A DNA stretch of 11,812 nucleotides from a bacterium (lineage in GTDB: Bacteria; Chloroflexota; Dormibacteria; UBA8260; Bog-877), in the NCBI GenBank assembly GCA_021817185.1, contig JAKAVU010000053.1:1-11812 (forward strand). The letters run 5' to 3'. The position numbers and the translations under genes were made by a program. Positions 1 to 5,600 of the stretch are shown piece by piece (the stretch's first letter is position 1; each line of letters opens with the position of its first letter). The notes below the pieces were generated by a model, which ran no database searches, had not been told where the DNA came from, and worked only from the letters and a program-made list of their open reading frames with translations.

Positions 1-296
1 TGGATGCGGAGGACCTCGGGCAGCCCCCGCTGGCAGAGGCCGGAGCGCTCCAGGTAGCGGAGGAACTGGCGCACCAGGAGGAGGCGGTGGTGGCGGGTGC
101 TGGGTGCCAGCTGGGCGAGCTGCGCCTGGTAGTGGAGGAGGAGGGTGGGGGAGAGCTGATCCGGCAAGCCCGCGCCCCCCTCGGTGGCGAAGGCGGCGAA
201 GGAGCGCAGCACCGAGCGGTACTCGCGGGAGCTGCTGGCCCGCCCGGTGCTGGCGGCGAAGAGGTCGGCGAGATCGGGGAGCTGGTCCACCCCCAT
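1..296 (-). CDS. Tyrosine recombinase/integrase, N-terminal part (runs off left edge)
   Basis: The minus strand is open from an ATG at 296-294 to the window edge, giving about 98 residues. The start is well supported: GGAGG lies 6 bases upstream (303-307). The protein begins MGVDQLPDLADLFAAS. It continues with a helical region holding SSSREYRSVLRSFAAF (about residues 21-36) and STRHHRLLLVRQFLRYLERS (about 70-89). This is the usual pattern of the SAM-like core-binding domain at the N-terminus of XerC/XerD-type and phage-type integrases, which grips DNA before the catalytic domain. The catalytic R-H-R-Y domain would lie to the left and is not visible. Whether it serves a mobile element or is a housekeeping Xer protein cannot be told. 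It is divergent from the hydrolase at 423. Confidence 0.72.
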   Translation of the reverse strand, partial: MGVDQLPDLADLFAASTGRASSSREYRSVLRSFAAFATEGGAGLPDQLSPTLLLHYQAQLAQLAPSTRHHRLLLVRQFLRYLERSGLCQRGLPEVLRI

Positions 297-310
297 CCTG
301 GTCCTCCGGG

Positions 311-327
311 CGGCCCCGGGAGGGCCG
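311..327. other. Small hairpin in the recombinase 5' leader
   Basis: CGGCCC (311-316) and GGGCCG (322-327) form a perfect 6-bp stem with loop CGGGA. It lies just upstream of the recombinase Shine-Dalgarno on the minus strand, so it could affect translation or simply reflect local GC richness. No known regulatory family is recognised. Confidence 0.25.
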
Positions 328-353
328 TCCGCGCGTCCCGGCCCCAAAGGCCA

Positions 354-382
354 CTCCCAAATGAGGGGGCCGGGAGTATATT
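354..382 (+). promoter_or_regulatory. Candidate promoter for the SGNH hydrolase
   Basis: A TATATT -10-like box lies at 377-382 in otherwise very GC-rich DNA. A weak -35-like CTCCCA lies at 354-359 with a 17-base spacer. Transcription would start near 389 and give a leader of about 34 bases carrying the GGGGGAAGG ribosome site at 412-420. The same AT-rich spot reads TATACT on the minus strand (380-375), so it might also serve the divergent recombinase, although no good minus-strand -35 is seen. Confidence 0.4.
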
Positions 383-422
383 CCCTGCCGGGACGGCGGA
401 GCAGGTGCCCAGGGGGAAGGTC

Positions 423-1319
423 ATGGAGAGATGGACCTGGCGTCTCGGGATCGCGGCCCTTGTCGGGCTGCTGCTGGCGGCGGTGCCGGAGGTGGCCAGC
501 GCCGCGGGCCGGCCCGGCTCGGCGGCCGCCCCGAGCTACTACCTCGCCCTGGGGGACTCCCTGGCCGCCGGGTACCAGCCGCAGGATGCTGGAAGCGTCC
601 AAACCTGCGGCTTCCAGTACGGGTACGCCTGCGACCTCTACCACGGGCTGCGGAGCGACCATCCCAACCTTGAGGCGGTCAATCTCAGCTGCCCGGGGGA
701 GACCACCTCCTCCATGCTGAGTGGGGTTGGCAGCCCCTGCTACGCTGGGGGCGCGCCCCAGCTGGCCCGCGCCGTCCGCTTCCTGGCGCAGCACCGGGGC
801 CAGGTGGCGCTCATCACCATCGACATCGGGGCCAACAACGTGGACGGCTGCGTCCAGAGTTCGGGCAGCGTCAGCCAGAGCTGCGTTCAACAGGGGTTGG
901 CCGAGGTGGCAAGGCAGCTGCCGACGATCCTCACCGCCCTCAGGGGTGCCGCCGGGATGGGGGTGCCGATCGTGGGCATGAACTACTACGACCCCTTCCT
1001 GGCCGCCTACCTCCTCCCCGGCGGGACCACCCTGGCCGCGGAGTCGCTGGCCGTCACGGGGGCCTTCAACCAGCTGCTGGAGGGGGTGTACGGGGGGGCC
1101 GGGGACCCGGTGGCGGACGTCCAGTCGGCCTTCCAGACCTTCAGCACGACCCCCGTGCCCTACGCGGGCACGACAGTGCCCCTGGACGTCGCCGAGATCT
1201 GCGCTCTCACCTGGATGTGCGACTACTCACCCCTCAACATCCATCCCAATGCCACGGGATACCAGCTGATCGCCGGGGCGTTTTCGGGGGTCCCCGCCGT
1301 GGCCCGCCTTCTCAGCTGA
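423..1319 (+). CDS. Secreted SGNH/GDSL-family lipase/esterase
   Basis: A 298-aa protein exported by a Sec signal peptide and predicted to hydrolyse ester bonds; the substrate is not predictable. The frame is open further upstream, but ATG 423 is chosen because GGGGGAAGG ends 2 bases before it and a signal peptide follows at once: MERWTWR, then a hydrophobic core at about residues 8-21, with a likely cleavage site ASA|A after residue 27. Block I is YYLALGDSLAAGY with nucleophile Ser46. Block II is NLSCPGET (Gly92 region). Block III is DIGANN with Asn138. Block V is NIHPNATGYQLIA with His274. Six or more cysteines (for example 62, 70, 90, 106, 143) suggest disulfides, as in actinobacterial secreted SGNH esterases. 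The position two before His274 is Asn, where many relatives have Asp (DIHP). It appears monocistronic and unrelated to the defence genes downstream. Confidence 0.88.
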   Translation: MERWTWRLGIAALVGLLLAAVPEVASAAGRPGSAAAPSYYLALGDSLAAGYQPQDAGSVQTCGFQYGYACDLYHGLRSDHPNLEAVNLSCPGETTSSMLSGVGSPCYAGGAPQLARAVRFLAQHRGQVALITIDIGANNVDGCVQSSGSVSQSCVQQGLAEVARQLPTILTALRGAAGMGVPIVGMNYYDPFLAAYLLPGGTTLAAESLAVTGAFNQLLEGVYGGAGDPVADVQSAFQTFSTTPVPYAGTTVPLDVAEICALTWMCDYSPLNIHPNATGYQLIAGAFSGVPAVARLLS

Positions 1320-1332
1320 GCCCACGCCGGCC

Positions 1333-1356
1333 GAGCCGCCGGAAGAAGCGCGGCTC
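1333..1356. terminator. Stem-loop after the hydrolase gene, possible terminator
   Basis: GAGCCGC (1333-1339) pairs perfectly with GCGGCTC (1350-1356) around a 10-base loop, 13 bases after the stop codon of the hydrolase. No T-tract follows, so it is not a standard intrinsic terminator. It may still halt transcription or protect the mRNA end. The same bases look like a worn copy of the tandem repeat that follows. Confidence 0.35.
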
Positions 1357-1363
1357 ACCCCGA

Positions 1364-1532
1364 GGCCCGGGGTCGCGGGTGGGGCGAATCCCCACTCACC
1401 CCAAGGCCCGGGGTCGCCACCGGAAGCGGGGCATCTCCCCCCCGGCCCGGGGTCGCGGCTGGAAGTGGGGCGGCTCACCGCAGGCCCGGGGTCGCGGGGA
1501 GGCATGAGCCCACCCCCCCGGCCCGGGGTCGC
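1364..1532. repeat. Imperfect ~39-bp tandem repeat array, five copies
   Basis: The 13-mer GGCCCGGGGTCGC occurs exactly at 1364-1376, 1405-1417, 1444-1456, 1483-1495 and 1520-1532, so unit lengths are 41, 39, 39 and 37. The bases between are related but diverged: several contain GGAAG-GGGGC and end in CTCACC-like sequence. A worn copy without a perfect core seems to lie at 1329-1363. The first spacer holds a perfect hairpin, GTGGGG (1379-1384) with CCCCAC (1390-1395). The spacers are too similar and too short for a CRISPR array. The array fills the gap between the hydrolase and the HNH gene; no convincing gene is seen in 1320-1656. A minisatellite, a protein-binding array or a REP-like element are all possible. 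Confidence 0.8.
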
Positions 1533-1619
1533 GACTGGCCGAAGGACAGCCGCGGCCCAGGGCAGGTTGCGGCGGGTGGGGGGCTTCAGGGCAGGACCAA
1601 AGCCCGCCCCCGCCCGGAG

Positions 1620-1649
1620 TTCCCAGATCCGGCCCATCTCACCTACACT
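1620..1649 (+). promoter_or_regulatory. Promoter of the HNH gene, likely leaderless
   Basis: A TACACT -10 box (1644-1649) is preceded by TTCCCA (1620-1625) with an 18-base spacer. The ATG of the HNH gene starts 8 bases after the last base of the -10 box, so the transcript would begin at or next to the start codon. The bases before the ATG are ACTCCCCCCG, with no Shine-Dalgarno. That is what a leaderless gene of a high-GC Gram-positive-like bacterium looks like. Confidence 0.5.
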
Positions 1650-1656
1650 CCCCCCG

Positions 1657-2580
1657 ATGCGCCTCTACGTGGGCCTCACCCACCGGGACTGGTACCGCTA
1701 CCTCGCCCAGCACCAGGAGCTGGAGGAGGTCAACTTCTGGCGGCCCCGCTCCCAGTCCGAGTTCCGCGCCCTCTCCGAGGGCGACCCCTTCCTCTTCAAG
1801 CTCCACTACCCCGAGCGCGCCATCTGCGGGATGGGCTGGTTCGAGGGCTTCACCAAGCTGCCGGTGCACCTCGCCTGGAAGTTCTTCAAGGAGGGCAACG
1901 GCGCCCCCACCTACGAGGAGTTCCTGAAGCGCCTGCACTCCCTGCGCCACGGGGAGCCGGTCCTGGAGTCCGAGGAGCTGGGCTGCATCATGCTGCGCTC
2001 CCTCACGATGTTCCCCCGCGATGACTGGATTCCCGAACCTTCCGATTGGGAGCGCAACATAGTCCAGGGGAAGGGCTACGACCCCGACGTCGGCGTGGGC
2101 CGGGAGCTCTGGGAACAGGTGCTGGAGCGACTGTCGGGGGCACCGCTGCCCGCGGGAGAGCACCGGGAGGAGGCCCCGGTGCAATTCACGGAAGGGTGGT
2201 CCCGGCAACGCCGGGGACAGGGCGCCTTCGCCGCCCTGGTGGCCACTGCCTACCAGCGCCGCTGCGCCTTCACCAGGGAGCGCGTCCTGCCCACGCTCGA
2301 GGCCTGCCACATCCGCCCGGCCGCCAAGGGCGGTAGCCACGCGGTGAGCAACGGCCTTCTGCTCCGCTCCGATGTCCACCAGCTCTTCGACTTGGGATAC
2401 CTCGGACTCCACCCCACAACGCTCCAGATCCAGGCCAGCCCCCGGCTGCAACTGGAGTTCCAGAACGGGGCGGAGTACCGGGCGCTGCAGGGCCAGGTTC
2501 CGATCCTTCCGGTCGCGGCGGGGGACAGGCCGTCTCCGGCCCAGTTGGAGTGGCACATGGACCACCTGTTTCGGCGATGA
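1657..2580 (+). CDS. HNH endonuclease with PUA/EVE-like N-terminal domain (putative restriction enzyme)
   Basis: A 307-aa protein that likely cuts DNA. The C-terminal part is an HNH_2-type nuclease: Cys203 (CAFTRERV), then CHIRPAAKGG with His218, SNGLLLRSD with Asn232, and VHQLFDLG with His241, giving the H-N-H catalytic order. The N-terminal part (about residues 24-100: NFWRP, GDPFLFKLH, ICGMGWFEGF, EGNGAPTYEEF) resembles the PUA/EVE-like domain often fused to this nuclease, which in some relatives reads modified bases. A role as a modification-dependent or other restriction enzyme is therefore plausible but inferred. ATG 1657 is chosen over more upstream in-frame codons because the domain starts at MRLYVGLTH and the promoter fits a leaderless start. 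Third codon positions are almost all G/C, unlike the operon that follows, so it may belong to older host DNA. Confidence 0.85.
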   Translation: MRLYVGLTHRDWYRYLAQHQELEEVNFWRPRSQSEFRALSEGDPFLFKLHYPERAICGMGWFEGFTKLPVHLAWKFFKEGNGAPTYEEFLKRLHSLRHGEPVLESEELGCIMLRSLTMFPRDDWIPEPSDWERNIVQGKGYDPDVGVGRELWEQVLERLSGAPLPAGEHREEAPVQFTEGWSRQRRGQGAFAALVATAYQRRCAFTRERVLPTLEACHIRPAAKGGSHAVSNGLLLRSDVHQLFDLGYLGLHPTTLQIQASPRLQLEFQNGAEYRALQGQVPILPVAAGDRPSPAQLEWHMDHLFRR

Positions 2581-2633
2581 AACTGGTTCGTTCAGTCGCC
2601 CGCCAAGGCGGTCCGTTTGAAATCGGTAATGGG

Positions 2634-2639
2634 TAATCT
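2634..2639 (+). promoter_or_regulatory. -10-like box upstream of the three-gene operon
   Basis: TAATCT lies in the gap between the HNH gene (ends 2580) and the operon. A TTGA (2617-2620) lies upstream, but the spacing is too short for a normal -35, so support rests on the -10 alone. An ATG follows 6 bases after the box, at 2646. The rest of the 2581-2700 gap holds only a short CCGCC-AA-GGCGG inverted repeat (2600-2612) that is too weak to call a terminator. Confidence 0.3.
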
Positions 2640-2645
2640 CGGGGC

Positions 2646-2774
2646 ATGAGGCGGCGTCGACATCGGCCTTCAGGTCTTAGTTCCCGCGCGTCTGCCGGAG
2701 GTGCGTCGGACCGCGCCGCACAGTGCTACTCACAGACTCTGTGGCGCATGCTCCTGCAAGTGCAAGTTGGCTGA
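2646..2774 (+). CDS. Possible 42-aa leader ORF before the operon
   Basis: ATG 2646 opens a frame of 42 codons that stops with TGA at 2772-2774. It lies 6 bases behind the TAATCT box, so it would be translated from a leaderless message. The peptide starts MRRRRHRPSG and is Arg/Ser-rich, with no known family. Its stop overlaps the region of the alternative starts of the next gene (TTG 2767, GTG 2782), so its translation could feed that gene. It may equally be chance: it overlaps the gene called from 2701 in another frame. Confidence 0.2.
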   Translation: MRRRRHRPSGLSSRASAGGASDRAAQCYSQTLWRMLLQVQVG

Positions 2775-4716
2775 CAATCGGGTGTGGACCGAAAGCCTGC
2801 TGGAGGAACTCCTCCCCTGTCAGGGGGCAACCCCGGTGCTGCTCGCCTGCGACGATGAGGCGCTCCGCGCGGCGGCGGTTCGCGCGCAAGTCAACTCTGA
2901 GGATGCTCCCAAGGATCTCGTTAACGCGGTCCGCCGCGAACACCGCATCTCCCCCCTGGATGGGTTCAAGCACATGGTGGACTCCGGCGCTGCCTTCCGC
3001 CAGGCGAGCAGACCCAGAGCGGCTCCGCCATTTCTCCCATTCTTGGCCACTTTAGTGCTGGCGGCTTCGCGCATGAGCCCCGACCACGAGCGTTCCACCC
3101 ACGCCTACTACCCCAGACTCCGCGAGCTGCTGCGCCTACCCCCGGGAGGGGAGGTGGAAGGGATGCACTATGTGAGCGTCCTGTTCCGTCAGCTGGAGGA
3201 GTGGTTGGCGGAAGACCAAGCAGGTCGCCGGGGTCGGTTGATTCTGCCCCTACACCCATCGCCACCGTACGTTGGCTACCCGGTCTCCCAGACAGTCTTT
3301 AGGCTCCGGGATCGCCAGATCCTGTCTCAATTCTTCGACGAGCGGGTTCGGCAACTCTCCCCCGGACTGGACGCCCTTCAGCTCCTGCGCCACTGGAGTG
3401 GACGCTACCAGCTAACCCAACACGCCCAGGAGCTTATCTGGCAGGACCAATTCGCAGATCGGGTGCGAGCGGCCATTCTCATCGCGTACCGACATTGGGA
3501 CGGAAGTCAGCTCGAGGCAGAGGGAAAGCGGGCGTGGCGCGCCCAGCTCCGCCTCCACCCATCGCCGCTTGCACTGCACCTGTCCACTGCCAGTTCAGAG
3601 CCATTGGATCTCCACCTCGCCGGACAGGCCGTAAGGCTCTCCCCTGGAAGTGAACTAGAGCTCCCATGGCAGTGGGTCGACAGCCAGCGCGGGGTAATCC
3701 GCCTACCGGCAGCCCGAGGCGGCCCCACCGTCTTGTTGAACCTGAGTGACGATGTGTTACTGTTCCAACTCAGCGAAGGGGAACAACACGGATGGCGCGG
3801 GCTGTGGCTTGCGAACTCGACAGCCGCCGAGCGCGTGTGGGTGTTGAGCCGGGCCCGGCCTACCCCCCCGTGGCTCTCATCCACCCCCGGACAAGCGATC
3901 CCGGGCTCCAAGATCTGGATCGTCCATCGCGACCTGCCGGCTGACAGTCTGCCCGCCAGCCTGCGCAGCAGCCAGACCTCAACTACTGGGTCCGGGATCA
4001 TATCGCTAACGGGTGGGCTCCGGTTCGACGACGCAACCTTCCTAGAAGGCCCCGGCCCTTGCCTTACCGCAGGCGAGCTCGATGAAGAATTCCCGGTTAG
4101 GTTGGATGGGGTACAGATTGGCCAACTCGGCCGAAACGGTGCTCTAAGGCTCGAGCCGATGAACGTCGGGTGGCACCATGTGGTGGTCGGCGACGGGTTG
4201 TTCACCCGCCGTTTCGAGGTGGTCAGCCAGAGTCTCGAAGTTCCCGTCTATGGGACGATCGGTTATGACTTGAGCCGTTCAGAGAGCATGATGTTAGGCG
4301 CCCGGCGTCAGCTCTCTGCCCCGCACACTGCCCTCTGCGGACCCATCCTCACCCCTCCGCCGGCGATGAACTTGCCAATAGTCCGGGGATCCCACGCCCC
4401 CGTGATGACCATTGACAGACTCGGCCACTCGCGCTGGCACCACTTCTCCGGGCGACCCAGTTGGCTCAGCGATCTTGGCCTGAAGGGAGCTGTCCGTTGG
4501 GAAGTACCGAGCGACGGCGTCCTGTGGGTTCTCTGCCCGCAACTGGAGCAGGTAGAGGAATGGACCGTCGGTGACCCCGCAGGGCTGGATGCGCAGGGCG
4601 CCGACCTGGTCCTGAGTTTCGGCCCCGACCCGGACCTGCGGTCAGCCCCCAATCGAAGTGGAGCTGCCCGCGCCAGTTGGCGAGCGCTCGTCGAGCTAGC
4701 ACGAGCCGTGCCATGA
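2701..4716 (+). CDS. Unrecognised large protein, first gene of helicase operon
   Basis: Up to 671 aa, a family I cannot name. The first ~300 residues are mostly helical. They hold the acidic/hydrophobic LLACDDEALRAAAVRAQV, the stretch THAYYPRLRELLRLP, and PPYVGYPVSQTVFRLRDRQI followed by LSQFFDE. From about residue 300 the protein turns beta-rich and looks like two or more Ig-like or sandwich domains (for example LDLHLAGQAVRLSPGSELEL and MNVGWHHVVVGDGLFTRRF). No signal peptide, membrane segment or nuclease motif is seen. The start is uncertain: GTG 2701 has no properly spaced ribosome site and adds a Cys-rich CGACSCKC stretch, while TTG 2767 or GTG 2782 (VWTESLLEELL) are also possible. It ends in an ATGA overlap with the next gene, so the two are translationally coupled. 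By context it is a partner of the downstream helicase, perhaps a scaffold or recognition subunit. A/T-ending codons are far commoner than in the HNH gene. Confidence 0.75.
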   Translation: MRRTAPHSATHRLCGACSCKCKLADNRVWTESLLEELLPCQGATPVLLACDDEALRAAAVRAQVNSEDAPKDLVNAVRREHRISPLDGFKHMVDSGAAFRQASRPRAAPPFLPFLATLVLAASRMSPDHERSTHAYYPRLRELLRLPPGGEVEGMHYVSVLFRQLEEWLAEDQAGRRGRLILPLHPSPPYVGYPVSQTVFRLRDRQILSQFFDERVRQLSPGLDALQLLRHWSGRYQLTQHAQELIWQDQFADRVRAAILIAYRHWDGSQLEAEGKRAWRAQLRLHPSPLALHLSTASSEPLDLHLAGQAVRLSPGSELELPWQWVDSQRGVIRLPAARGGPTVLLNLSDDVLLFQLSEGEQHGWRGLWLANSTAAERVWVLSRARPTPPWLSSTPGQAIPGSKIWIVHRDLPADSLPASLRSSQTSTTGSGIISLTGGLRFDDATFLEGPGPCLTAGELDEEFPVRLDGVQIGQLGRNGALRLEPMNVGWHHVVVGDGLFTRRFEVVSQSLEVPVYGTIGYDLSRSESMMLGARRQLSAPHTALCGPILTPPPAMNLPIVRGSHAPVMTIDRLGHSRWHHFSGRPSWLSDLGLKGAVRWEVPSDGVLWVLCPQLEQVEEWTVGDPAGLDAQGADLVLSFGPDPDLRSAPNRSGAARASWRALVELARAVP

Positions 4717-5600
4717 CGCCGCATGACTGGCTACTTCGTTGGGCCTCCGAGCAAGGCCAGGGTAGCTGGCACCTCTGGTGCGACACCTGCTCTGGTCTGG
4801 GGCTGGAGCCCAACTCGGCTGCTCGCACCCTGTCAGACCTGGGCCACGTGGAATTTGACTGGGAGGAAAACCGCTTCTCTTGCGCTCCTCCATGCGCCAT
4901 CTTGCTGCCGCGCGCCTCGGGCAGCGCGCTGCTGACAGGAGCGCGCCGCAGTATGTGGTACTCCCAGCTCGACGCGCTGGCGGCCTCCGAGTCCCACGAC
5001 GTCTACCTGCACCCACCCGTCGAACAACGAAACGGTCCCGCTACGTGGCTGCTTGAGGCCGACCTAGGTCAGATCCAAAGCTTTTGCGAAGAGGCAAAGG
5101 TAGAGTTCCAAGTCCAGTCCGGCCGCGACCTCCTCCACCGCGTTGGGGTCGCGACCCTGGAATCGTGCGGCCTCCCCGAAGCACCCCCTCCGACGTTGCC
5201 TCGCTTTTGGTTCGATGTGAAGGCCCGCCGATTCCGCTGGGGGGAGGGCCTTTTCCAGCCAGGATGGTGGAAAGTTGACGAACCACGCCGCCACGCCTAT
5301 TACGTGCGCACCCACGACCAGTGGTACCGAATCCCAGTGCGCGAGTACGCACCCTATCTAAACCCCATGCCGCTAGCGCCGGTCACCTTTAACCTCGAAA
5401 CAATGACGATGGCCGTCGACCAGATGGCCCCGCTCCCCCCACTCCTGGCGCGCGCACTGACGTTGCAGTCGGGACGGCTCCCTAGACTCAACCGTTCCGG
5501 TGCACTCGAGTATGTGAATGTCGATGGGCCACTCGCCGGCGAAGTTGGACGTATCCTGTGTTTGCCCTCGCTAGCCACCTTGTCAGTATCAAGTCCGTGA
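4713..5600 (+). CDS. Unrecognised 295-aa protein, possible winged-helix, second gene of helicase operon
   Basis: ATG 4713 overlaps the TGA of the previous gene (ATGA). A further upstream in-frame start would invade that gene, so the coupled start is preferred. The N-terminal ~80 residues read as helices followed by a beta wing: SAARTLSDLGHVEFDWEENR (about 35-54), then APPCAILLPRASGSALLTGA (about 58-77). This looks like a winged-helix-like module but lacks a decisive signature. Cys23-x2-Cys26 and Cys57-x3-Cys61 could bind a metal, but this is a guess. The rest is Trp/Tyr-rich (RFWFDVKARRFRWGEGLF, then WWKVDEPRRHAYYVRTHDQW) with no recognised enzyme motif. It is soluble, with no signal peptide. 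A DNA-binding or adaptor role beside the helicase is inferred from context only. Its stop overlaps the GTG of the helicase gene. Confidence 0.75.
   Translation: MTPHDWLLRWASEQGQGSWHLWCDTCSGLGLEPNSAARTLSDLGHVEFDWEENRFSCAPPCAILLPRASGSALLTGARRSMWYSQLDALAASESHDVYLHPPVEQRNGPATWLLEADLGQIQSFCEEAKVEFQVQSGRDLLHRVGVATLESCGLPEAPPPTLPRFWFDVKARRFRWGEGLFQPGWWKVDEPRRHAYYVRTHDQWYRIPVREYAPYLNPMPLAPVTFNLETMTMAVDQMAPLPPLLARALTLQSGRLPRLNRSGALEYVNVDGPLAGEVGRILCLPSLATLSVSSP

Noticed and set aside
87..422. In-frame 112-codon extension of the hydrolase
   Set aside because: It overlaps the recombinase gene and promoter, is Gly/Glu-rich without a domain, and would bury the signal peptide; ATG 423 has a good ribosome site.
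1364..1532. CRISPR array
   Set aside because: The core is only 13 bases and the spacers (24-28 bases) resemble one another; no cas gene is present.
1465..1656. In-frame 64-codon extension of the HNH protein through the repeats
   Set aside because: The translated repeats are Pro/Arg/Gly-rich and the conserved domain starts right at 1657.
1639..2565. 308-codon open frame on the minus strand opposite the HNH gene
   Set aside because: It is the antisense shadow of a gene with a clear HNH signature; such long antisense frames are expected at high GC. Its translation is low-complexity Leu/Glu/Gly-rich with no motif.
2677..2973. 98-codon minus-strand frame covering the start of the operon's first gene
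   Set aside because: It is the antisense shadow of the helical N-terminal region, which continues in frame without a break; no promoter or ribosome site is seen for it.
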